Origin: Astrocystis sublimbata
Taxonomy: Eukaryota; Ascomycota; Sordariomycetes; Xylariales; Xylariaceae
NCBI GenBank assembly: GCA_022453515.1
Contig: JAJNNY010000003.1
Coordinates: forward strand, 186,001 to 250,000
Length of the DNA stretch: 64,000 bases
Reading direction: 5' to 3'
Shown piece by piece: positions 1 to 11,600 of the stretch. The position numbers and the translations under genes are program-made. Under the pieces are notes generated by a model that worked only from the letters and a program-made list of their open reading frames with translations, did not search any database and was not told the origin of the DNA. How positions within the stretch are numbered: the stretch's first letter is position 1; every line of letters begins with the position of its first letter.

Positions 1-307
1 GTGTAACTATAAGCAGCAGTGAAATTCTGTAGTGTGATGATATGGTGGTATTCAAGTAGCTGTGATGAGCAGAGACGAATGAAATCTCCACACTCAAAGA
101 GCAACACCTCAAGAGACGCGTATGCAGGCGACGATAGCGATGCATACATTGGGAACGTGCATAAAGCACTGGAGGGTAGCACAACAGTTTTTTAGTGGTA
201 CACCCAAGTCGATGACAACAAAAGCAAAGAAGCCTCCATATAAAGATATTGTTCGAGACCCCGAAACTTAGTGGTACGATTCGTCTGTTTGAAAACGGGG
301 CGCAGAA

Positions 308-556
308 GTGAGGCGAACAATGTCGCCGGAAGCGGACTCGGGGCCAGCCACGGAATCGAACAAGCAGAGACAGATGCAACGCGTGTCCTCCTATCTCAGC
401 GGCATTTACTCCAGTGGTAATGTATACATGCAGCGCAATCTTACCCCAGGTGCAAGCTCCATTGCGGAGTCGGTGGGAATGTCCGAAGTCGACGAGGCTG
501 ATCTGGTGAATATGTATATAACTAGCTGTGACCTCTTGTCGAGTATCAAACAATGA
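308..556 (+). other. Upstream ORF of 82 codons in the leader of the next gene
   Basis: This ATG-initiated reading frame ends 56 bases before the start codon of the conserved small protein at 613. It has no domain that I recognise, is rich in Ser, Met and Gln, and no splice donor inside it obviously joins it to the downstream frame. It could be an upstream ORF in a long 5' leader, or chance. The remaining bases 1-307 show no gene. Confidence 0.2.
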
Positions 557-612
557 CAACCAGCATGAACTGATCGATGCGCCAACACATACGCAACCGG
601 ATAACCGAAAAG

Positions 613-1137
613 ATGTCGTCTGCCCCCATGAACAAATATTGGATTCCACATCTCGATATCAACAAGAAAATTATCACACAGGAGCTTCAGTATTATCTGG
701 GGCCGGAGGCCACGGTCAGACCTTATACACGCCAAGTACGATAATCGACGAGCTCACAACGTACCACACTTACACATCCTTACAGGGCGAAGATGGTTAC
801 CTGATTACCACCCCGGGAGCCTGCCTAACGGATGTGAGCTGGGGTCCGTTCTCGTCGCGGCTGTGAGATGTTGTTAATATCCACCCAGGAGCAAATCGAC
901 GATATTTGCCTCAAGTCAAAGGAGATGTGGGAAAGACAAGCTGCAGCCAAAGCCCAGCAGAACCCAGAAAAGCTGCTTAAACGCCCCCTCCATCAACCAA
1001 TTCTGATTTCGAAGGGATCGGGATGCGGATCGGTAGCATCATCGGTGGAAGCATCGAAACGTCGCAATACCCGAAGAGGCGCTGTCTCGAAACGAGCTTA
1101 TAACGACAGAAGAGGATGTGAACTATCCCGAAATTGA
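613..1137 (+). CDS. Conserved small fungal protein of unknown function, 139 aa, three exons
   Basis: Exons are 613-735, 786-833 and 889-1137, giving 139 residues. Both introns (50 and 55 bases) are phase 0 with GT-AG ends. The frame joins Met-Ser-Ser-Ala-Pro-Met-Asn-Lys-Tyr-Trp at the start to a segment containing YYLGPEATVRPYTR, then GEDGYLITTPG, then EQIDDICLKSKEMWERQA. I recognise this order from a short protein found widely in filamentous ascomycetes and annotated only as hypothetical. The N-terminal half is the conserved part; the Lys/Arg-rich C-terminus looks disordered. There is no signal peptide or membrane segment. The splicing is well supported because three separate frames join into one family-like sequence. 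No biochemical role can be assigned. Confidence 0.8.
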
Positions 1138-2083
1138 CACCTAATGGACATGGTCTTAGGGAGCCTAGTGAACGGTAGCTGGCTGCGAATTGGTTGGTGC
1201 GGTACGATGAGCACGCTCGCGGTTTGACGTTACATGAACAGGAGACTGAGTGACTATTGGGTGAAGGTTGAGCGGGTTCGGTGAATTGATAGATGCAGAG
1301 GCCCGGACGAGGGTATGAGATGGAATTGGAGGTCAGGGTTAATGATAAAGAGGGTCATCGTCCAAGAATGGCATGCCATCTGGCAAAATACTGATTCAGT
1401 TTGTGGATACCGGAACTGGAGGTAACTGCATCCTAATTTGATATATGCTGCATATTGTATTCGTAATGAGTGGTATCCGAAAAACTGCGGCGAGACCACT
1501 CGCCACGGATACCCATTGACCAACATCAGGCTTGATGCCACGTCAAGGCCATATGTCTCGGCGGTAGTCAACTGCATCCACGAGAGCGGCGGTGAGGAGC
1601 TGAAGATGCCTAACGGCAAATCTCAGTCTGCGAGCTATCGAAAGGTTAACGAGTAGCCTGCAGGCTGGTAGGTTCGTATATAGATGAGTTTTTGCGCAAC
1701 TGGCGCATTTTCATTTGCATGACCATGACCCATCACCCTTGCTCCGGAAGACTAGCCTATGGAAAGAGCAACGTGATCTCGAAAGCGTTAATAGCCTGGC
1801 TATATCGGATCTCGCTCATCGTGCGCATCGATGGGCATGGGTCATTAGTGATATGGTCCCAATTGTGTGATCTTGAGTTCTTCTGGTCCTCTGTTGTCTG
1901 ATAGAGAACGGGAGGAACTTCTCAAAGCGTCTTGTAGTAACTCAGAGCCAGTATCAGGTAGCAGCCCGCCGAGGAACCCTGACACCGCAGGATGGCACAG
2001 CGGAGAGCTATGCCATGTCATTGCACGGTTCTCGTAACACGTGACTATACCTAGGTAGATGGCGGCCACCTTTACCAGCCATG
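1138..2083. other. Spacer without a supportable gene
   Basis: This stretch lies between the small conserved gene and the 3' end of ten1. Open frames occur on both strands near 1254-1656. The plus-strand frame around 1310-1650 could be read as two exons with a GTAACT donor near 1422, but it resembles nothing I know and no acceptor is convincing. An ACCTAGGTA motif copy lies near 2050. Confidence 0.3.
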
Positions 2084-2731
2084 TTATCGACTATTGGAGG
2101 GGAAACCCCGGGTTCGCACAACACTTCGATTCTCAGACCTGATGGCCACGTCGTTCTCATTGGTGTCGTCCAGCATAGACTTCTCGTAGGCTGCAATATC
2201 AAGATCCCGAGCGATCCAGAGGAAAAGTGCCTGCACACTAATTCGCACAGTGGACGTGGGTTTCGAGGACTGCCGCAAACTGGTCGCTGTTGCAGGGGAC
2301 ACAGGGTTGTCGACGAAAGTGAGATAGCCAACCACGTGCACCCATTGTCCCCTGTTAGTCTGCTCGGCCTTTAAAGTCTCGAGAAGAAGTTTCAGGTCAA
2401 CTAGGACCGCCACATCGTTGGTATCCTTGGGATAAGGATGCCTGAGGGTGAGTTCAGCGGAGTGGGTCGAGTATCCCGACACACTTCAACATGGTCAGCA
2501 AACGGCAAGCAGACGTATTGGTACGGTAGACCAAGTCAACGAGGTCATAGCAAGCTGGTAACACCAAGGCGCATGAGAGAAGCGAGGATAAACACATTGC
2601 TAGGTGTGGAGGTTGCTATTTGAGGGGCGGCATAGTCCTTACCATCCTAAGAACCTGACCTTGTCGCCTATCTGCTTGTGGCGAAGCGAGGAAAGAAGAC
2701 AGCGATCTGAGGGAAGTGGACCATTCGACAT
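2084..2731 (-). CDS. ten1: Ten1-like subunit of the CST telomere-capping complex, 162 aa
   Basis: Exon 1 runs from 2731 to 2643 and exon 2 from 2483 to 2084, separated by a 159-base intron with GTAAGG donor and AAG acceptor; the split codon encodes Cys in FLGCVSGYST. The 162-residue product matches the fungal Ten1 pattern: GDKVRFLGCV near residues 22-31, a strand with AELTLRHPYP, NDVAVLVDLKLLLETLK, then the second OB-fold half with GQWVHVVGYLTF and VRISVQALFLW near the end. Ten1 is a single OB-fold protein that binds Stn1 and protects telomeric single-stranded DNA and supports lagging-strand fill-in. The size fits fungal Ten1. The C-terminal roughly 35 residues are polar and not family-conserved. 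The assignment rests on recalled family sequence features, not a search. Confidence 0.75.
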
Positions 2732-3857
2732 TGGTGGTGTGGTGTGGAAGGGAAGCGTTTGGGAGTGTTGGCCGATGATACTGGCCTACATCGCTTCGAC
2801 TGGGGATCTCTCATGGTGATGCCTGATTGCGAATGAGGCTAGCTGAGGCCCGATCCATACCCCGCGAGAAGAGTGAGGATGGAAAAGACTGAGACGCTGA
2901 AGGCCAGACCCCCAGGAGTCACAGTAAGTACTAGGTAGGGTCAGAGTATACCTATGCTGGAAGATGTTAGCTGATGGTAGGAATAACAGGTCAACGTCGT
3001 CTCTCACGAGAGAGTACCTGGGTAGGTGCCTCCAACCTACTTTACCTACCGAGGTACATACCTGCTCTTGTCAGGGCTCATAGAGTAGTACTGTAGGTGT
3101 TTAGTGGATAAATGTATGTAGGTGCACAGCCTGGAGGTGACTGGCGTGACTGCTCGACTGGGAAGGGTGCGATAAGAGATGGGACAGGCCCTATCTGCAT
3201 GCGGCGACAATTATATAAAATGGCATATCTTAGTGGTATACCTCCCAGCGGGGAGTGTCGTCTAAATTGATTGCTGGACGCTTAGGTAAACATGAGTGCC
3301 ACAGCGAGATCCAGTCGCCTCTAGTGGCTGCCTTATCACCTGGCCAGAGCCGGCGGGGAGCAGGCGAGGCAGCTCCAGGCTCGCCAGGCTACCTCCAGCA
3401 CCTAGCTCGCCTAAGACCTGGGGGCCTGGCTCGCCTGGTAGGACCACTTGCATCATCGTCACCTGCAACGACCGACCTAACTTAGAACCACATAAACCAA
3501 CACCTGAATCAACCATCTCCTTCTTATCGATCACGCCTCCATCTTGCCCCCCTCGCCCTCGACGACACCGCGCCTTTCATCGGCCTGAACCACACAGACC
3601 TCAGCCTCCATCCCAACTCGGCTTCTTGCGAAACCAGCACGCATCGGACCGACGCGCCTCCTGTTCAGGCTCATAAGCTCCGAGTTGCCGCCTATCGGGA
3701 TACCCCGCCATCGTCGTCGCCGTCGCCATCGCCATCGCGGCATTCCATCGGGTGCACCGACAGCGATCCATACTCCGCTTCGAGGCACCGACACCCCCAG
3801 CTTGATTTACTATTCGCGTCCTCCCGACTGTGTTCCTCCCGCCGTCCACCTATCACC
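2732..3857. other. Divergent promoter spacer between ten1 and snf7
   Basis: This 1.1-kb spacer holds the 5' regions of two divergently transcribed genes. It contains several ACCTAGGTA/TACCTACC copies at about 2930-3062 and a CT- and CG-rich leader just before snf7. Overlapping GC-rich open frames at 3255-3800 are low-complexity on both strands and are not judged coding. Confidence 0.4.
2928..3062. repeat. Cluster of CCTAGGTA/TACCTACC motifs
   Basis: Copies include ACTAGGTAGG, ACCTACTTTACCTACC and GAGGTACATACC. They belong to the palindromic family seen in most spacers of this window. Confidence 0.6.
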
Positions 3858-4819
3858 ATGTCGGGAGTCTGGGGCTGGTTTGGCGGTGGTGCCGCCAAGA
3901 AAAAGGACACTCCCAAGAATGCCATCCTCGGCTTGCGCACCCAGCTGGAAATGCTGCAGAAGCGCGAGAAGCACCTCATGAACCAGATGGACGAGCAGGA
4001 CGCCATTGCCCGGAAGAATGTGAACACCAACAAGAACGGTTCGTCATCCCCCCTTATCATCACATGTCACATGTCACATGTCACATGCACCGTCCCCTTG
4101 CCCTTGCCCTTGCCTTTATCCTGTGCCCCCGCGACTAGGGATTCTGCATACAGTCGAGGTGCTGACCCCGAGCCTCATCCATAGCCGCCAAGGCTGCGCT
4201 GCGGAGGAAGAAGGCCCACGAGCACAGCCTGGACCAGACCGTCGCTCAAATAGGAACCCTCGAGCAGCAGATCAACGCCATCGAATCCGCCAACATCAAT
4301 AGAGAGACCCTGGCCGCCATGCAGCGGGCCGGTGAAGCCATGCAGCAGATACATGGCAAGTTGACGGTAGACAAGGTTGACCAGACCATGTACGTTGCTA
4401 TCCCTTCATTTCCGCGAGCCTCTCGTCATCTGCGTCGTCCTCGGGTAACGAGTAACTGACCGCTTCTAAATCAGGGATGCACTCCGGGAGCAAAACGCTC
4501 TCAGCGAAGAGATCGTTCAGGCCATCACAAGTAATCATATAGGCGAAACCCTTGATGAGGATGAATTGGACGACGAACTCGAGGCCCTACAACAAGAAGC
4601 ACTCGACAAGCAGATGCTCGAGTCCGGCACTGTCCCGGTGTCGTCTGTATCGTCAGATGTCCACAAACTGCCCAATGTGGCGAATTCAGATAGTATGGCC
4701 ACTAGGAAACCCCTCCCTTTCCCCCCAGCTAACCGACGTCCGCAGTCAAAAGTCACGCACAAACCGAAGACGACGAAGAAGAAGAGCTTCGAAAGTTACA
4801 GGCAGAGATGGCGATGTGA
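3858..4819 (+). CDS. snf7: Snf7/Vps32, ESCRT-III filament subunit, 225 aa
   Basis: Exons are 3858-4038, 4185-4389, 4475-4692 and 4746-4819; all three introns are GT-AG and the frame closes at 225 residues, the normal size of Snf7. The N-terminus has the basic helix with WGWFGGG and KKKDTPKNAI, followed by the long charged coiled coil (LRTQLEMLQKREKHL) typical of the ESCRT-III core. Exon 4, read in the correct phase, gives an acidic stretch and the ending EEELRKLQAEMAM characteristic of fungal Snf7. Snf7 polymerises on endosomal membranes to drive multivesicular body sorting; in fungi it also recruits Bro1/Rim20 for pH signalling. Intron 1 carries short direct repeats (CACATGT three times, CCCTTG several times). 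The start is supported by a CACC context before the ATG. Confidence 0.95.
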
Positions 4820-7800
4820 GAGGCACGACCCAGTCAGGAGCACATTGATCGGTATATATGTTGGCTTTGCACATCCATCTTAGAAACGCCTGTGAGTGAG
4901 AACATCAACGAGCTGTTGCGAGAGGGCCGAAGCGGATGGGCTGGGCTGGGTCAGATTGTAGATAATGGAAGTCGTTTACTGTTGTGGGGACGGGTTACAA
5001 CTAGACCATTTGGCACGGCCCAATTCCCTCTGTCTTCAGCTTGCCTGGCAATGCACTTCGTTGCTGGCTCATTTAGGCGTTGGCGTTTAGTGAGATCGTT
5101 GTTTGTTCTCCGATGCACTTGCTTCTTATCTTTATTATTAATCTAAATTTTATTTTGCCTAGCGACAAAGCTGCATGTACCAGGTCAATCAGTATCTACA
5201 AGAGAGACAATAGACACAGAAATGCGCAAGGTTTAATCAGGTACAAGATAATGCGGTAAATGAGGCAGACTGCTGGCCTGACTACCTAAGTAAGTACCTA
5301 GGTACGTTAGGTAGGTAGGTATGTTTCTTTCCTCATCTTCGCTAATGAGCTGTCCATCAACATTTGGGGTCAATGGATAGCCTCGAAAATTATATAGCAG
5401 ATACTAGCCATTTTGTTGAAAGAATAACTCTAGCTCAATGAGGCGGAGGCTGAGATCTTCACTCACCCAAGCACCGCATAACGTTCAACTGCATAGCAAG
5501 ATTGCTTGTAGCGCAATTTAGCTCGCCAGTTGGCAGATAAACTTCATACATGTGATATCTTGATCAACCAGGTACTGCCATCGTTCTCTTGCAGTGCGTT
5601 TCTATCGGGTTGTTCCCATTGCTATTGGCGTATCGTAAGTGTATTTACGCCCCGTACTTGAACACACCTGTAGTTTTGTCCACAATCTCGCCTTAACAAT
5701 TCACAACTAGGGGACAAGCACTTGTGTTAGCATTAAGGTTTAGACTTCAACCGATGATTGAAACAAAACAAAAGGCAACGCGTGGATGTGGAAAGAACAA
5801 GCAGAAGAAGAACCTTGTTTTGTGTTTGGCCCTGCCTTTGACAACGGAAGCCACACCTAACCAACTCAACTGTTGTATGATCGATGGTATTATGCAATTG
5901 ATATCCTAGTCGGGCATGGTAGTATTGCCCGGCCTCTGGACTTGATGCTTAGCAAATAAAAGCCGCAGCATTCATGGTCTCAATATGTGTTAATGGAAAT
6001 CCACCCACATCTCTCCTGTTGTCATGCTGCTGGATTTCTCGAGCTGCACGAGTCTCATGAAGTGAGATGAATGTCAAGTGCCCCGGCACTCCATCAGAAA
6101 TTGCGGGCACTGCTCGATTGCACGTGCGAACCATATCACGACTCATTTCTTGCTGTGAGCTTCCCCATGAGACATCGTGTTCATATTGTGCACCGGGATA
6201 GGATCGGCGACAAGGAAATTTAGAAGATAGGCTATACTCTTGAGCTCAAGTGTGTGGCGACGACAGACTGAGTCGAGTGTGACACGAATCGTCCAGGCTG
6301 GTGAAAGGTAGATACCGACTGCTTGTTGGAAGACTTCCTAGTAGTTGCAATAAGTCGAAGAGATTATGCTTGCGAACGGCGCCGAAAGAACAGCGCAGGG
6401 AGACGAGTTACATAAACCCGCAATGTATTTCAAAACAACACATGTGTGATTAGTACTCCATTTCGTCCCGTGCGTTGTTCTACGAGGTCTAAGCAATAGA
6501 GACAGGCAGCTATAGTACAACGCTTAGCCATTGTAAGCGGCACTCGACCTCGTTTTATGCGACAAGGATGAAGCCCTATCCGGACTGGCATCGCATGATA
6601 TGAAAATAAGGCTCGAGGAAGATTCTCCAGATTGCAGTATGTATAGTTATGCAGAAATGGGAAAGTGGTCGATGTAGATCATGATTATTTTCCTCATGCA
6701 TAATTCATGGCACTTTCGGCATTGCTGCTTGCTCTTGTCTCTTCGCATCATCATATCAGATCTCAGGTACTGACACGCAGTCAGATACTTAGTCATCCAA
6801 GGTTTCACATGTATCATGTCGCCGGAGATGCCGTCGCTATTCTCTCAACAGTGTCACATGCTATTTCGTCCCTGGCGCACAACCATCCATGGACGTCCCC
6901 GGGGGCGACAGTGACTTCATTCAACTGATAGCACGGTGTGATCTTGAAAGATGGTCGATCCTGATCGGGGATGTCATGTACAATTTCCCTCACGACAGTA
7001 GGTGGCATAATACGGCGGAGATGGTCGAGGGCGTACGGCGTCTCACACCCGCCCTGTGAGGATTGGTTCGCTGTGGTGGGGAGTGCAGTTGCTGCCCGCG
7101 AGCGGTGCCAACGAAGCCCAAGCGACCACGTTGGCAGAGGCGACTAGGACCCATCCGGCATCGGGCCCCTGCCCAGGCTGCCCAGGCTGCCCACCTGTGT
7201 CGCATCCAGCTTAGCGGCCGGTTGGGCGGCGTCGCGCACCCCTCCTTGCCCGTCACATTGATCATTTCAGGACCGATTGGGATGCGGCTTGTCTGCCTCT
7301 CTTGCCGCTCTGGGTGGTAGCAGAGCACTGGCAATGTGCATGTAGGTAGCAGCCAGACGTTGACCAACGATGCACGACTCCGCGAGGGAGGGCAGCTTGG
7401 AGCCCAATGGCGTGGCTGCCGCCGAGTTCGAACGGGGCCTGGGGCCTGGGAATGGGGAAAGTGATGGCGACGCTCTGTCAGATGGTCGGATGGCTGGCGA
7501 TTGATTGGTGATTGGGAGATATTGGGCCGCCATACTGATCTCTAGGTACTGATCTGGTATCTACTTACGGTAGTAGGTAGGTACCTTGTAGCTCTCCCTC
7601 TGTACTGGCATGGCACGATTAGATAGGCGTTCTAGGTCCCTGCCTAGGTACCACCTACCTAAGCTCTGCAGCAGCAACCACGCTGCGTGCGGTGAGCCCT
7701 CGAGCCTGCGTTAAACTCTCCCCAACCTCCAGGCTCCATCTTGATCTCGCCCCCCCCCCCCATCCCCGTCCATCAGGTAGGTATCCCAATCTCTGCCAAA

Positions 7801-8689
7801 CAGTCCCGCACTAGGCCGCAAATTGCCGCAATGCACAATGCTCAAAATGCTCTAGATTCTGCCCTGTAGCGTGCCAGAATTTTGTTGTCTCGTCCGCCCC
7901 AGCCCGTCCGGTCGCCCTGCGCGGACCAATCTCGTGAGATTGTAACCCGACCAAGCGACCCAAGCACTCCCCATGGTGACCAGTAGTCGCAATGCTACTT
8001 GCTACTCTCGTCGGTGGTGCGCGACGTGGCTCTCATTTGGCCCGCCTCGCCAATCACCCTCGAGCACGATTTCACTGATCACCGCGCCTAAAGCCTCTCG
8101 TGCTCCACTGCTGATGTCGTTCGTCGAGTCGTGGGGTCGGCCGTACTGTAGAATTGCGTCGCCCTGCTCGAAGCCGCATGTGGCATGTACCATGCATGCT
8201 GACCTGTGCCCGTCGAGCCAGTAAGGTCATCCCTACGGAGTACTTTTCTACCAGATGTGACTGTGTGGACTGTGGACTGTGGGTGGGCTTCCCCTTCCAG
8301 AGGTGGGGGGTTTGCCATCGTCAATCCCGTCGTGAGACTTATTTTCTCAAATCCAATCCGCGCTCCAGCTGGTTGCCCGGTGAATCTGAGTCGCTTTCGC
8401 CTCTCTTTCACAAGACACCACACCACCACCATGCTTCCTGAGTAGAGCTTTCTCTGTTTGTTTTACCAGGACCACATCTTTGATTTTGATTTTTCATCAT
8501 AGCAGCGGCGTTCCGATACCCGGCCGCGACATCTGGCATCTCACACAATACCCCAGCATTTGGACGTAATCGCCGCACACATTGGTGCCTGTAGTCATTA
8601 TCCTAATATTTCCTTTGCAACCTATTGAAGTTTGAGCAAGCCCAACCTCTTACCAGACTGGTATCGACCTGCAAAGCGCCGAGGGGACC
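4820..8689. other. 3.9-kb stretch without a supportable gene
   Basis: Only short overlapping open frames are present and none shows a domain. The first two thirds are AT-leaning; 7000-7500 is GC-rich with low-complexity frames on both strands. CCTAGGTA-type copies lie at 5281-5325 and 7545-7675, and a poly-C run lies near 7750. The last part is presumably the promoter and leader of the giant gene starting at 8690. Non-coding RNAs cannot be excluded. Confidence 0.4.
7545..7675. repeat. Cluster of CCTAGGTA-type motifs
   Basis: Copies include CTCTAGGTACTG, TAGGTAGGTACC and TGCCTAGGTACC followed by ACCTACCTA, about 1 kb upstream of the giant gene. Confidence 0.55.
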
Positions 8690-11600
8690 ATGGCTGAGCA
8701 ATATGGCATTGTATATTCTCCTGCCCGCGTGAACCCATACGAGAACGTGCAGGTTGCCGATTTTTCAAATGTCCAGTACCTTCAGGTATCACATTCCGAC
8801 ACAGAGCAGAATGGTATGTCGAGCATCTGCATCTTTGCGAAAGAAACTAACCCCACCAAAACGCAGAGGAAGGCTCACCTGAACCTCCACCGTTGGAGGA
8901 GGATCAACCTGTCTTGTCTAGCAAAGACAAGAAGAAGGACAAGAAAAAATTGAAGAAACAGAAGGAAAGGCAAAGGGGTTTATCAGAGCCTGAGTCGCCA
9001 AAGGCAGAGCTAAGGCCAGACCCGGAGCCTGAATCGCCGGAGGCGGGACCGAAGCAAGAACCAGCGGCACCAGAACCAACGGCACCAGAACCAGCGGCGG
9101 CAGAACTAGCGCCAGAACCAGCGCCAGAGCCCGAGGCAGAGCCGGAATCAAAACCGGAATCGGCATCTGAGGCCGAGAAGGAAGAGGCCGAAACCCCGAA
9201 GAAGAAGGGCAAAAACGCTCGGAAAAAGGAGTCCTCGCAGCACAAGAAGACAAGAGAAGCAGAGAAGGCAGCCGAGAAAGCAGCTGAGAAGGCCGCCGAG
9301 AAAGCCGCGAAAAAGGCCTCGAAGAAATCAAAGAGCTCAAAGTCAAAGCACGAATCTTCCGAGCAGAAGTCGGAGCCCCCAGCAGCAGCAGCGCCCGCCG
9401 CCACAGATGATCCACCTAGTGCCGCCACAGGTGATGAACCAGACGAATCTCCGCAAGCAGACAGCGGTGTTACCTCTGACGAAGCCGTTAAAAGGGATGA
9501 GCCTGTGGTAGAGCCGGAAGCTGCGGTCGGAGAAGCAAAGGACAAGGTTTCGACGGTAGACCCAACCGATGGCGTTGGCACCGCGGACAAAAGCCCGCCG
9601 GAGGAGGAGGGTAATGATACGCCACCAAGTCCGACACCTGCGGCAGAGCCCATAACAGAACCTGCGACCGAGCCTGTGACAGACATGACAGCAGAGTCCG
9701 CCTCAGAACCCGCAGCGGAGCCGGCGACAACGCCATCAGCAGAGACAACGGAAGAACCAGCAGAAAGGCCAGCAGCAGAGCCGGAAGAAAAGACTGCTGG
9801 CGAACCCGTTGCCGATCTCGTTGCCGATCCCGTTGCCAAGACAATAGAGGAACCGATAGCAAGACCTGAAGCAGAAACAGTCCCAGCAGCAACAGAGCCA
9901 ATTCCTGAATCAAAGGCCGTTGACAAGCCAGCAGAGGATTCAACAGCAGCGCCAGCTGTAGAACCTGCAGCAGCAGCACCAGCAGCAGTAGAGCCAGAAG
10001 CCAAGGCTGCTGAGCCTGCTGCCGAGACAGTAGAGGAACCGTCAGCAGAGTCAATTGTTGAAGCAGAGGATGTTGACAAGCCAGCAGAAGAACCGGCAGC
10101 AGCACTGGCAGCAGAACCAGAAGCCAAGGCTGCTACCGAGATAGTAGAGGAACCGTCAACAGAGTCAATTGTTGAAACGAAGCCAGAAGCAGAGCCAATT
10201 GCTCAAGCAAAGACCGTTGACGAGCCAGCGGAAGATTCAACAGCAGCGCCAGCAGCAGAGCCAGAAGCCAAACCTGCTGCCGATTCCGCTGCCGAGACAG
10301 TGGAGGAACCCACAGCAGAGTCAATTGTTGAAACAAAGGCTATTGACCAGCCAGCAGAGGATTCAACAGCAGCGCCCGCTGTAGAACCTGCAGCAACGCC
10401 AGCAGCAGAGCCAGAAGCCAAACCTGCTGCCGATCCTGCTGCCGATCCAGCAGAGGAACCGACAGTAGGGCCAATTATTGAAACAACGGCGATCAACGAG
10501 TCAACAGAGGAGTCGGCAGCACCACCACCAGCAGAGCCGGAAGCAGAGGCTACCGCCGAGGCTGCCGCCGAGCCAGCAAAGGGACCGACAGTAGGGCCAG
10601 AAATTGAACCAGTTGCAGTAGCAGCAGAGGAAACGGAAGCAGATTCGAAAGCGGCACCTGCGGATGACCCGGACAAGACGCTAGCACAAGCAACAGTCAC
10701 AACAGCAACATCTATACCAGCAGCTAAGCAAGAAGAAGATTCATCGCCAGAATTCGAGACTACTACCGTTGCTGTTGGCGAATCACCAAAGAAATTAAAT
10801 GAGGCTGATCCCGCAGCTGAGCCTGTTGCCGCAGTAGAAAATTCAGCGGTAGTTCAATCCCATGAGGAGGTTGCTGGAGAGGAGACCCAGACTCCAGAGG
10901 AGGTTGATGCTACGTTAGAGGCTGTGAAGACGAAGGCTGGGCCAGAACCCGCCCTAGAAGCCCCGCCGGAGCCAACTGCTAAAGAAACTCAAGAGGGTCC
11001 AACTGTGGATGCTTCTCCGGATGTTTCGAAGGAGTCATCTGATCCAGCTGCTATTGAATCTGTTGAGGTAGACACTTCAAAGGATTCCGAGCCCGAGCCT
11101 GCAAAGGTCGAAGAGCTCCCATCAGTGTCAGAAGCTGAGCTAGCTGCAGCCGAGCCAGCTGCAGCCGAAGCTACTGCTACCGACCCGGTTCCATCAGACA
11201 CCCCGAAGGACCTAGAAGCCGAGCCTGCAAAAGTCGAGGAGCCCGAGTCAAATTCAGAAGTTGAGCCTGCTACCATCGAGCCTGCTGCCACTGAATCTGT
11301 CGAAATAAGCACTTCGAAAGACCCAGAACTCGAGACTACCAGGGATGAAGAATCTATATCCGAAAAGGAGGCTGAGTCCGCTACCATCAACTCTGCTAAT
11401 CTAGATCCTTCCAACGATCCCGAACCCCAGCTTGTAAAGGGCGAGGAGCCTACGTCAGTGTCTGATGCTGAACCTGTTTCCACCGAGTCGGCCGTTGCAG
11501 AGCCCACCGAAGACGCTGCGCTCGAACTCGATAAGGCCGGAGTAGAGACTGAAGAGTTGCCGGTTATAGAGGATTCCGGGCAGGTATCGAAGGAGACATC

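Noticed and set aside
3255..3800. Overlapping GC-rich frames on both strands
   Set aside because: Low-complexity Pro/Arg/Gly translations with no splice or start context; likely the leader of snf7.
8904..10127. 407-codon minus-strand frame rich in Ser and Ala
   Set aside because: It is the reverse complement of the GCA/GAA/CCA-rich giant gene; the composition explains the open frame.
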